64,000 nucleotides of DNA from an uncultured Pseudomonas sp. (GTDB taxonomy: Bacteria; Pseudomonadota; Gammaproteobacteria; Pseudomonadales; Pseudomonadaceae): NCBI RefSeq assembly GCF_913777995.1, contig NZ_CAJYVE010000013.1, positions 1 through 64,000 on the forward strand, read 5' to 3'. Below the pieces are notes generated by a model. The model searched no databases, was not told the DNA's origin, and saw only the letters and a list, made by a program, of their open reading frames with translations. A program made the translations under genes and the position numbers. This document shows, in pieces, positions 52,537 to 64,000 of this stretch (positions within the stretch are counted from its first letter, which is position 1; each line of letters begins with the position of its first letter).

Positions 52537-52597
52537 GCTGTGCATAACTCGGCATCACGAACCGAACCGGTTATGCACAGCGGCCCATTGTGGACAA
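52537..52597. other. inverted pair of DnaA-box-like sites between glmU and glmR
   Basis: GCTGTGCATAAC (52537-52548) and GTTATGCACAGC (52570-52581) are perfect 12-bp inverted repeats, 21 bases apart, each containing TTATGCACA, which fits the DnaA consensus TTATNCACA. TTGTCCACA (52589-52597, minus strand) is a third partial match. No T run, so not a normal terminator. Confidence 0.55.
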
Positions 52598-52598
52598 C

Positions 52599-53966
52599 TC
52601 AAGCCTTGGGCTTCTTCACCGGGCGTGCCCAGCCTTCAACGTTGCGCTGGCGGGCTCGGGCCACGGCCAGTTGGCCTTCCGGCACGTTCTGGGTGAGGGT
52701 CGAGCCTGCCGCCGTGGTGGCCCCGGCGCCGATATCCACAGGCGCGACCAGAGAGTTGTTGGAGCCGATGAAGACGTCTTCACCCAGCACCGTCTTGTGC
52801 TTGTTGGCACCGTCGTAGTTGCAGGTGATGGTGCCGGCGCCGATATTGGTACGCGCACCGATTTCCGCATCGCCCAGGTAGGTCAGGTGGCCGGCCTTGG
52901 CGCCCTCGCCCATCCGCGCGTTCTTCAGTTCCACAAAGTTACCCACATGGGCCTTGGCTTCCAGCACCGAGCCGGGACGCAAGCGAGCGAACGGGCCGGC
53001 ATCGCTGCCCTCGCCCAGCACCGCGCCGTCGATATGACTGTTGGCCTTGACCACCACGCCTTTGCGCAGGGTGCTGTCCTTGATCACGCAGTTGGGCCCG
53101 ATGACTACGTCGTCTTCGATGACCACCTGGCCTTCGAGGATCACGTTGATGTCGATGAGCACGTCGCGACCGACGCTTACTTCACCACGCACATCGAAGC
53201 GAGCCGGGTCACGTAGGGTCACACCGGCGGCCATCAGGCGGCGAGCGGCGCGCAGCTGGTAATGGCGCTCCAGCTCGGCCAGTTGCCGGCGGTCATTGGC
53301 GCCCTGCACTTCCATCGGGTCATGGGGCTGTTCGGTGGCCACCACCAGGCCGTCGGCCACTGCCATGGCAATCACGTCGGTCAGGTAGTACTCGCCCTGG
53401 ACGTTGTCGTTGGACAGGCGCCCCAGCCAGTCCGCAAGGCGCTGGCCAGGTACGGCCAGAATACCGGTGTTGCCTTCCTTGATCGCACGCTGCGCCTCGC
53501 TGGCGTCCTTGTGCTCGACGATTGCCCGAACCTGGCCCTGCTCGTCACGCACGATGCGCCCATAGCCGGTGGGGTCTTCGAGGTTGACGGTGAGCAGACC
53601 CAGTTGGTTGTGGGTTACACGTTTCAATAGGCGCTGCAGGGTCTCGACTTCAATCAGGGGTACATCGCCGTAGAGGATCAGTACGGTCTCGGCACTCAAT
53701 ACCGGCAGAGCCTGAGCCACGGCATGCCCGGTACCGAGCTGCTTGTCCTGCTGCACGAAGTTCAGGTCGTCGGCGGCCAGGTGTTCACGTACCGCGTCGG
53801 CACCGTGGCCGATCACGACATGAATGCCCTTTGGGGATAACTGACGTGCGCTGTGGATAACGTGGCCAAGCATCGAGTTGCCGGCGACGGGATGAAGGAC
53901 CTTGGGCAGGGCCGAACGCATCCGGGTTCCCTGGCCAGCGGCGAGAATGACGATATCGAGAGACAT
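52599..53966 (-). CDS. glmU: bifunctional GlcNAc-1-phosphate uridyltransferase / glucosamine-1-phosphate acetyltransferase
   Basis: This 455-residue enzyme catalyses the last two steps to UDP-GlcNAc. The N-terminal uridyltransferase has [15 protein letters not shown] (about 7-21), and the C-terminal left-handed beta helix has hexapeptide repeats with [25 protein letters not shown], and [25 protein letters not shown]. It lies downstream of the ATP synthase operon with its own terminator in between. Confidence 0.97.
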   Translation of the reverse strand: MSLDIVILAAGQGTRMRSALPKVLHPVAGNSMLGHVIHSARQLSPKGIHVVIGHGADAVREHLAADDLNFVQQDKQLGTGHAVAQALPVLSAETVLILYGDVPLIEVETLQRLLKRVTHNQLGLLTVNLEDPTGYGRIVRDEQGQVRAIVEHKDASEAQRAIKEGNTGILAVPGQRLADWLGRLSNDNVQGEYYLTDVIAMAVADGLVVATEQPHDPMEVQGANDRRQLAELERHYQLRAARRLMAAGVTLRDPARFDVRGEVSVGRDVLIDINVILEGQVVIEDDVVIGPNCVIKDSTLRKGVVVKANSHIDGAVLGEGSDAGPFARLRPGSVLEAKAHVGNFVELKNARMGEGAKAGHLTYLGDAEIGARTNIGAGTITCNYDGANKHKTVLGEDVFIGSNNSLVAPVDIGAGATTAAGSTLTQNVPEGQLAVARARQRNVEGWARPVKKPKA

Positions 53967-54002
53967 GAAGGACTACCCACTGGGCGGCTCGGCGGCCGCT
54001 GG

Positions 54003-54035
54003 AAAAAGAAAAAGGGTAGCCGAGGCTACCCTTTT
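54003..54035 (-). terminator. terminator of the atp operon
   Basis: On the minus strand AAGGGTAGCC pairs with GGCTACCCTT across a 2-base loop (54012-54033), followed by TTTTTC and more T. It also has TTTTC on the other side, so it may work both ways. Confidence 0.85.
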
Positions 54036-54064
54036 CATTCAATCGCACATTCAGCGCAGCGGTA

Positions 54065-54490
54065 TCAGCCGCCGAACTTCTTGCGGATCTGCTGGACGGT
54101 ACGCAGCTGGGCTGCGGCCTCGGCCAGGCGTGCGGCGGCGGCACTGTAGTCGAAGTCCGCGCCTTTTTCGTTCAGGGCCTTCTCGGCAGCCTTGACGGCA
54201 TCCTGAGCAGAAGCCTCGTCCAGGTCAGCAGCGCGTTGCACGGTATCGGCAAGCACCTTGACCATGTTCGGCTGCACTTCGAGGAAACCACCGGAGATGT
54301 AGAACACCTCGCGGTCGCCGCCCTGCTTGGTCAGCGTGATCGGACCTGGCTTCAGATTGGTAATCAGCGGGGCGTGGCCTGGAGCGATACCAAGATCACC
54401 CAGGTTGCCGTGCGCAATTACCATCTCGACCAGACCGGAGAAAATTTCTCCTTCCGCGCTGACGATATCGCAATGGACTGTCATAGCCAT
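54065..54490 (-). CDS. atpC: ATP synthase F1 subunit epsilon
   Basis: This 141-residue subunit begins [20 protein letters not shown] and contains [17 protein letters not shown] and [14 protein letters not shown], the beta-barrel domain of epsilon, then a helical hairpin ending [12 protein letters not shown]. It links the rotor to F1 and can inhibit hydrolysis. Last gene of the operon. Confidence 0.97.
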   Translation of the reverse strand: MAMTVHCDIVSAEGEIFSGLVEMVIAHGNLGDLGIAPGHAPLITNLKPGPITLTKQGGDREVFYISGGFLEVQPNMVKVLADTVQRAADLDEASAQDAVKAAEKALNEKGADFDYSAAAARLAEAAAQLRTVQQIRKKFGG

Positions 54491-54534
54491 GTGCTTGCCT
54501 CAACCTGATTAGCGCCCCTTGCGGGGCGCCGGGA

Positions 54535-55938
<1,404 letters not shown>

Positions 55939-56799
55939 TTAAACCGCGGCAGCGCCGCCGACGATTTCCGAGATCTCCTGGGTGATCGCAGCCTGACGCG
56001 CCTTGTTGTAGATCAGCTGGAGGTCGCTGATCAGGTCACCGGCGTTGTCTGTGGCGTTCTTCATGGCGATCATCCGGGCAGCCTGTTCAGCCGCATTGTT
56101 CTCGACCACCGCCTGGTAGACCTGCGACTCCACGTAACGCACCATCAGGCCGTCCAGCAGCTCCTTGGCGTCGGGTTCGTAGAGGTAGTCCCAGTGGTGC
56201 TTGAGTTCTTGATCCGGGGTTGCCACCAACGGTACCAGTTGCTCGACCGTCGGCTGTTGCGTCATGGTGTTGATGAACTTGTTCGATACCACGGACAGGC
56301 GATCGATACGGCCGTCCAGGTAGGCATCCAGCATGACCTTGACGCTGCCGATCAGATCGTTGATCGATGGCTCTTCGCCCAGGTGGCTGACCGCTGCCAC
56401 GACGTTGCCGCCGAAGCTGCGGAAGAAGGCCGCACCTTTGCTACCGATCACGCACAGGTCGATTTCGACGCCCTGTCCGCGGTTGGCGTTCATGTCCTTG
56501 ACCAGAGCCTTGAACAGGTTGGTGTTCAAGCCACCGCACAGACCACGGTCACTGCTCACAACGACATAGCCGACACGCTTGACTGGGCGCTCGACCATGA
56601 ACGGGTGGCGGTATTCCGGGTTGGCGTTGGCCAGATGACCAATCACCTGGCGGATACGCTCCGCATAGGGACGGCTAGCAGCCATGCGCAGTTGAGCCTT
56701 GCGCATCTTGCTGACCGCCACTTTTTCCATGGCGCTGGTAATTTTTTGCGTGCTTTTAATGCTCGCAATCTTACTGCGAATCTCTTTTGCGCCTGCCAT
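55939..56799 (-). CDS. atpG: ATP synthase F1 subunit gamma
   Basis: This 286-residue central-stalk subunit starts [20 protein letters not shown] and has the family's [16 protein letters not shown] near 87-102 and a C-terminal helix with [20 protein letters not shown]. It rotates inside the alpha-beta ring. Confidence 0.97.
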   Translation of the reverse strand: MAGAKEIRSKIASIKSTQKITSAMEKVAVSKMRKAQLRMAASRPYAERIRQVIGHLANANPEYRHPFMVERPVKRVGYVVVSSDRGLCGGLNTNLFKALVKDMNANRGQGVEIDLCVIGSKGAAFFRSFGGNVVAAVSHLGEEPSINDLIGSVKVMLDAYLDGRIDRLSVVSNKFINTMTQQPTVEQLVPLVATPDQELKHHWDYLYEPDAKELLDGLMVRYVESQVYQAVVENNAAEQAARMIAMKNATDNAGDLISDLQLIYNKARQAAITQEISEIVGGAAAV

Positions 56800-56848
56800 G
56801 TATCACCTATCAGGTTAGCAAGCGGGGGCTCGAAGCCCCCGCTGCGGC

Positions 56849-58393
<1,545 letters not shown>

Positions 58394-58414
58394 TGCTCTG
58401 CTGCCCCTTCAAAC

Positions 58415-58951
58415 TCAAGATTTCAATGCTTCGGCCAGTTTCGCGATCTTGCCGCGAACCGAGCCATCGATTACCAGGTCGCCGGCGCGGATCACGACGC
58501 CACCAATCAGGCTGGCGTCCTCCGCAGCGTGCATTCGCACTTCCCGGCCGAGCCGAGCACTGAGAACCGTGGCGAGTTTGTCTTGCTGTTCTTGGTTCAA
58601 TGCAAAGGCACTGGTCACTTCGACGTCTACCGATTTTTCCTGCTCGGCCTTGTACAGCTCGAACAGGGCGGCAATCTCCGGCAGAAGCTGGAGACGGCCG
58701 TTCTCGGCGATGACGTTGATGAAGTTCTGTGCCTTCTCATCAACCTTGTCGCCGCACACTTCGATGAAAGTGGCGGCCTTTTGTGCGCTCGTCAGTCGCG
58801 GGGCCTTGAGCAGGCGCTGCATGGTGTCATCTTGTGACACCGCAGCAGCCAGGCCGAGCATGGCTGACCAATTGGCCAGTTGCTGGTGGGCCTGAGCGTG
58901 CTCGAAGGCCGCCTTTGCGTAAGGTCGGGCCAACGTGGTCAGTTCTGCCAT
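58415..58951 (-). CDS. atpH: ATP synthase F1 subunit delta
   Basis: This 178-residue peripheral-stalk subunit begins [20 protein letters not shown] and ends with the family signature [20 protein letters not shown]. It connects subunit b to the top of F1. It lies between atpF and atpA. Confidence 0.96.
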   Translation of the reverse strand: MAELTTLARPYAKAAFEHAQAHQQLANWSAMLGLAAAVSQDDTMQRLLKAPRLTSAQKAATFIEVCGDKVDEKAQNFINVIAENGRLQLLPEIAALFELYKAEQEKSVDVEVTSAFALNQEQQDKLATVLSARLGREVRMHAAEDASLIGGVVIRAGDLVIDGSVRGKIAKLAEALKS

Positions 58952-58963
58952 GATCGCCCTCGC

Positions 58964-59434
58964 TTAAATTTCAGCAGCCAGTTTATTGACCAGCTCTGCG
59001 TGCGCGTTTTGATCGATTGTGGAGCCCAGGATCTTCTCGGCGCCATTGACCGCCAGGCTGCCCACTTGGGCGCGCAGGGCGTCTTTGACACTGTTCAGTT
59101 CTTGCTCGATCTCGGCCTGAGCCTGAGCCTTCACGCGGTCAGCTTCGACGCGAGCCTGTTCACGGGCTTCGTCGACGATCTGATTGCCGCGCTTCTTGGC
59201 CTGCTCAATGATTTCAGCTGCCTGAGCCTTGGCTTCGCGCAGTTGATGACCCGCTTTTTCTTGGGCCAGCTCCAGGTCGCGAGCAGCTCGAGAGGCAGCA
59301 TCCAATCCATCCGCGATCTTCTTCTGACGCTCGTGCAGAGCAGTGATGACCGGAGGCCATACATACTTCATGCAGAACAGTACGAAGATCGCGAACGCAA
59401 TGCTCTGGCCAATCAAGGTTGCATTAATGTTCAC
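58964..59434 (-). CDS. atpF: ATP synthase F0 subunit b
   Basis: This 156-residue protein has one N-terminal membrane segment (about 7-27, [20 protein letters not shown]) followed by a long charged helix (to about 120) that dimerises as the peripheral stalk. It begins MNINATLIG, as in other Pseudomonas. Confidence 0.96.
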   Translation of the reverse strand: MNINATLIGQSIAFAIFVLFCMKYVWPPVITALHERQKKIADGLDAASRAARDLELAQEKAGHQLREAKAQAAEIIEQAKKRGNQIVDEAREQARVEADRVKAQAQAEIEQELNSVKDALRAQVGSLAVNGAEKILGSTIDQNAHAELVNKLAAEI

Positions 59435-59491
59435 GCCAACACCTCGCTGTTACGTTGTCCATCCCACCCATCAACTCGAAAAGTCGAGTGA

Positions 59492-59764
<273 letters not shown>

Positions 59765-59886
59765 TTACGTCGTATTGGTTAGTTTTTAGATTGAAGCGTT
59801 GAAACGGAATCGTTTGTTACATCAGCCCTTGCGGGCACCCTCGCGCACGATGGCACGAGGGTCATCAGACGCGCCGCAAGGCGATC

Positions 59887-61180
<1,294 letters not shown>

Positions 61181-61253
61181 CGCAACAGCTCCTCGGTCGG
61201 CGGTCGCCATCATCGTTAACTTGGCATAATTTGTGCCGACAAAATGCGCGCAG

Positions 61254-61282
61254 AGTATAGGGGCGCTTCAGCCCCTGTTCAA
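61254..61282 (-). promoter_or_regulatory. sigma-70-like promoter of the atp operon
   Basis: On the minus strand TTGAAC (61277-61282) and TATACT (61254-61259) are separated by exactly 17 bases, 74 bases upstream of atpI. The spacer itself contains a GGGGC/GCCCC inverted repeat. Confidence 0.75.
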
Positions 61283-61326
61283 CTCCGAGGAAGTGATTTC
61301 CGACTACACGCTAGCGGCCAATTGTT

Positions 61327-62208
61327 TCAACGAATGTGGGCAAGGACCCCTTGCAACTCGTCCAGCGAGTTGTAGCGGATCACCAGTTGACCCTTGCCTT
61401 TCTGGCCGTGACGGATCTGCACCGACGAGCCCAGACGCTCTGCGAGACGCTGTTCCAGTCGGCTGATATCGGGATCGACGCGCGGCGTTTCGGCCGCTGC
61501 CGGTTTGTCGGTCAGCCACTGGCGTACCAGGGCTTCGGTCTGGCGTACGGTGAGGCCTCGTGCGACAACGTGTCGCGCCCCTTCGACCTGACGATCTTCG
61601 GGCAGGCCGAGCAGCGCACGGGCATGACCCATTTCCAGATCGCCATGCGAAAGCATGGTCTTGATGGCTTCCGGCAGAGTGATCAGGCGCAGCAGGTTGG
61701 CCACGCTGACCCGCGACTTGCCGACCGCATCGGCGACCTCCTGCTGGGTGAGCTGGAATTCCTGCTGCAGGCGCTGCAGAGCCATCGCCTCTTCGACCGG
61801 ATTGAGGTTCTCGCGCTGGATGTTCTCGATCAGCGCCATGGCGATGGCCGCTTCGTCAGGAACGTCGCGCACCATTGCCGGAATGGTTTCCACACCAGCC
61901 TGCTGGCTGGCTCGCCAACGCCGCTCACCGGCGATGATTTCGTAGCGACCATTGTCGATCGGACGGATCACGATCGGCTGCATGACGCCCTGCTTACGAA
62001 TCGACAGCGCCAGCTCTTCCAGCGCCTGCGGATCCATGTCGCGCCGCGGCTGGTACTTGCCGCGCTGGATCTTGTCCAGCGGCACATGCTGCAGCTCGCG
62101 CTGGTCCAGCGTGCTGGCCTGCTCTTCCAGGGATGTGACGGTTGGCACGCTCGAACTGCTCAGCAGTGCGTCCAACCCGCGTCCGAGACCTCTTTTCTTG
62201 ACGGCCAT
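61327..62208 (-). CDS. parB: chromosome-partitioning protein ParB
   Basis: This 293-residue CTPase/DNA-binding protein has KKRGLGRGLDALL at the N-terminus (ParA-interaction), the ParB/Srx domain with QPIVIRP, YEIIAGERRWRAS (GERRxRA motif), the HTH LTQQEVADAVGKSRVSVANL, and a C-terminal dimerisation region. It loads on parS, one copy of which is at 19530. The start at 62208 has GAGGAAA upstream; parA lies seven bases upstream. Confidence 0.96.
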   Translation of the reverse strand: MAVKKRGLGRGLDALLSSSSVPTVTSLEEQASTLDQRELQHVPLDKIQRGKYQPRRDMDPQALEELALSIRKQGVMQPIVIRPIDNGRYEIIAGERRWRASQQAGVETIPAMVRDVPDEAAIAMALIENIQRENLNPVEEAMALQRLQQEFQLTQQEVADAVGKSRVSVANLLRLITLPEAIKTMLSHGDLEMGHARALLGLPEDRQVEGARHVVARGLTVRQTEALVRQWLTDKPAAAETPRVDPDISRLEQRLAERLGSSVQIRHGQKGKGQLVIRYNSLDELQGVLAHIR

Positions 62209-62215
62209 GGTTTCC

Positions 62216-63007
62216 TCAGGCTGGTTTGGCAGCTTGTGCACTGCGACGTTGACGACGGACCAGTTCACTGGCCAGGGCCAGGTAGGCCATCGCACCGCGT
62301 GAAGACTTGTCGTAGGTGAGCACCGGCATGCCGAAACTCGGCGCTTCGGCCAGGCGGATGTTGCGCGGAATCACCGTGTCGTAAAGCTGCTCGCCAAAAT
62401 GTTCCTTGAGCTGCGCCGAGACGTCGTTGCTCAGGCTCAGCCGTGGGTCGTACATGGTGCGCAGCAGCCCCTCGATCTTCAACTGAGGGTTGAGCAGCTC
62501 ACCGATGCGCTTGATGTTATCCACAAGGTCGCTCAGCCCTTCCAGAGCAAAGTATTCACACTGCATCGGAATGATCACCCCGTCGGCGGCGACCAGGGCA
62601 TTGAGCGTGAGCATCGACAGCGACGGCGGGCAGTCGATGAGGATGAAGTCGTAGTTTTCACGGATCGGCGCCAAGGCGTTACGCAGACGGCTCTCTTTCA
62701 TCTGCATTTCCAGCAGCACCACTTCCCCCGCCGTGAGGTCACGGTTGGCTGGCAGTAGCTGGTAGCCGCCGTGTTCGGAGAACTGCATGGCCTGTGGAAG
62801 ATCACACTCGCCGATCAACAGGTCGTAGACCGAGTTGTCCAGGTTGTGTTTATCCACACCGCTACCCATGGTGGCGTTGCCCTGTGGATCGAGGTCGATC
62901 AGCAGCACGCGTCGCTTGGTGGCGACCAGCGATGCCGCGAGGTTGATGCAGGTGGTGGTCTTGCCCACACCGCCTTTCTGGTTCGCTATCGCGAATACCT
63001 TAGCCAT
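62216..63007 (-). CDS. parA: chromosome-partitioning ATPase ParA/Soj
   Basis: This 263-residue deviant Walker A ATPase has KGGVGKTT at 11-18, LIDLDPQGNAT as the A' motif and LIDCPPSLSMLTLNAL as Walker B. It moves ParB-parS complexes. It contains two TTATCCACA boxes (62517 and 62850). It is 18 bases after rsmG. Confidence 0.97.
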   Translation of the reverse strand: MAKVFAIANQKGGVGKTTTCINLAASLVATKRRVLLIDLDPQGNATMGSGVDKHNLDNSVYDLLIGECDLPQAMQFSEHGGYQLLPANRDLTAGEVVLLEMQMKESRLRNALAPIRENYDFILIDCPPSLSMLTLNALVAADGVIIPMQCEYFALEGLSDLVDNIKRIGELLNPQLKIEGLLRTMYDPRLSLSNDVSAQLKEHFGEQLYDTVIPRNIRLAEAPSFGMPVLTYDKSSRGAMAYLALASELVRRQRRSAQAAKPA

Positions 63008-63025
63008 TCTTGCTCGTGTTCCCAG

Positions 63026-63670
63026 TCATGCCGTGCGGCGCAGTATCAGCAGATGGCGTTGGCCTTGGCAACCCGGAACGGCCAGGGCCTGTGCGCTATC
63101 GAGACGAAAATCCGCTGGCAATGCTACCAGCTCATCGGCGGGATGCAGCCCTTTCATTGCCAGCCAGCGTGTATCGGTGTCACCCATGTGACGGGTCCAG
63201 CCGGTGAAGTCTTCCAGGCTGCTGAACGCACGGGAAATGATCCCGGTAAAGGGTTCGGCAGGTCGGTAGCTTTCCGCCCGGCTGTGGATAACTTCGAGGT
63301 TATCCAGCTTCAGTTCCAGTTTTACCTGGGTCTGGAAACGGCTCTTCTTACCGTTGCTGTCCAGCAGGGCCACGCGGGCCTGTGGAAACATGATCGCCAA
63401 CGGGATACCGGGCATGCCGCCCCCGCTGCCGACATCCAGCCAGCGTGGACCGTCGATGAAGGGCACCACGCTGAGGCTGTCGAGCAGGTGGCGTGAAACC
63501 ATCTCGTCCGGATTGCGCACCGCCGTCAGGTTGTATGCCTTGTTCCACTTGATCAACAGGCCCAGGTAATCAAGCAACTGGCGATGTTGTGTATCGCTCA
63601 GCGTGATCCCGAGTTCCCGGGCACCTGTGGACAATTCCTCGGCGTGTTGCGGTGTCACCATGGCACTCAA
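63026..63670 (-). CDS. rsmG: 16S rRNA 7-methylguanosine-527 methyltransferase
   Basis: This 214-residue SAM enzyme has [20 protein letters not shown] near 78-97 and the N-terminal [20 protein letters not shown]. It methylates G527 of 16S rRNA. The start is a TTG at 63670 that overlaps the mnmG stop as TTGA and has GGAG eight bases upstream; the ATG at 63661 is the alternative. Confidence 0.95.
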   Translation of the reverse strand: MSAMVTPQHAEELSTGARELGITLSDTQHRQLLDYLGLLIKWNKAYNLTAVRNPDEMVSRHLLDSLSVVPFIDGPRWLDVGSGGGMPGIPLAIMFPQARVALLDSNGKKSRFQTQVKLELKLDNLEVIHSRAESYRPAEPFTGIISRAFSSLEDFTGWTRHMGDTDTRWLAMKGLHPADELVALPADFRLDSAQALAVPGCQGQRHLLILRRTA

Positions 63671-64000
63671 GCGCTTTGCTCCAACTCACGGCCTGCGCCG
63701 CGTTTTTTCAGGTGAATCATCAACAGGGAAATCGCCGCTGGCGTGACGCCGGGGATCCGCGACGCCTGGCCCAGAGTCTCGGGACGAGTTATCCCCAGCT
63801 TGGACTGGATTTCCTTGGAAAGCCCGGAAATCGTCGAGTAATCGATATCCGCCGGCAGCTGGGTGTCTTCACTGGCGCGCAGGCGGGCGATTTCATCCTG
63901 CTGACGCTCGATGTAGCCAGCGTACTTGGTCCTGATCTCGACCTGTTCGGCGGCCTGCGGATCGCTGCAGCCTTCGCCGGTCAGCTCGACCAGGCTGGCG
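63667..64000 (-). CDS. mnmG: tRNA uridine-5-carboxymethylaminomethyl synthesis enzyme MnmG (GidA), C-terminal part
   Basis: The last 111 codons are in the window. They read ...[20 protein letters not shown], then [16 protein letters not shown] and [20 protein letters not shown], ending RELEQSA, the MnmG C-terminal domain that binds MnmE and tRNA. The protein modifies U34 of some tRNAs. The gene is cut by the right edge, not broken. It is first in the mnmG-rsmG-parA-parB series. Confidence 0.95.
   Translation of the reverse strand, partial: ASLVELTGEGCSDPQAAEQVEIRTKYAGYIERQQDEIARLRASEDTQLPADIDYSTISGLSKEIQSKLGITRPETLGQASRIPGVTPAAISLLMIHLKKRGAGRELEQSA

Overview
This is a 64 kb, GC-rich chromosomal segment of a Pseudomonas, most likely of the P. 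putida group. The reasons are gene content and order (pycAB with a divergent LysR gene, an RpiR gene, a GGDEF-EAL gene, uvrD, then further right glmS-glmR-glmU-atpCDGAHFEBI-parB-parA-rsmG-mnmG, the conserved origin-proximal block of the genus), the typical P. putida REP/BIME repeats (about 86-176, 16986-17123, 43965-44076), and a Pseudomonas-type parS site at 19530. The window lies close to oriC. mnmG is cut by the right edge. I saw no rRNA, tRNA, CRISPR array or insertion sequence.

Layout. 0-15.6 kb: two-subunit pyruvate carboxylase, regulators, a c-di-GMP enzyme, uvrD, a Tim44-like protein, a SUKH protein, a CPA2 antiporter and a thioesterase. 15.6-19.5 kb: a zinc-responsive island with two COG0523 GTPases, DUF1826 and two small secreted Cys-containing proteins around a near-perfect Zur box. 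19.5-23 kb: parS, a DUF3617 protein, cardiolipin synthase and cyclopropane fatty acid synthase. 23-28.9 kb: a six-gene operon resembling E. coli ynbABCD plus an acyltransferase and an unknown membrane protein, which together encode most steps of an orphan phospholipid pathway. 29-35.5 kb: opgD, then a polymerase-like / PslG-like glycosidase / O-acyltransferase trio with no glycosyltransferase. 35.6-40.1 kb: a solute-binding protein and a sugar-acid locus (glucarate-dehydratase-like enzyme, MFS carrier, divergent LysR). 40.2-44 kb: a short RHS protein with a putative His/Cys protease-like C-terminus, a hydrolase and three stacked immunity-like genes (DUF6508-like, DUF7832-like, SUKH). 44-49.8 kb: small envelope and methyltransferase genes and an unassigned catabolic locus (MFS, LysR, RraA-like aldolase, hydroxyacid dehydrogenase) whose two promoter regions share an 18-bp operator-like motif. 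49.8-64 kb: housekeeping genes for amino-sugar/UDP-GlcNAc synthesis, ATP synthase, chromosome partitioning and tRNA/rRNA modification.

The best candidates for something undescribed are the ynb-like lipid operon, the RHS/immunity island, and the wzy-pslG-oafA trio. On a different scale, the exact DnaA box TTATCCACA occurs at least 14 times by eye (under one expected from composition), and an inverted pair of TTATGCACA boxes lies between glmU and glmR. Functional names rest on motifs and family knowledge recalled without database searches.
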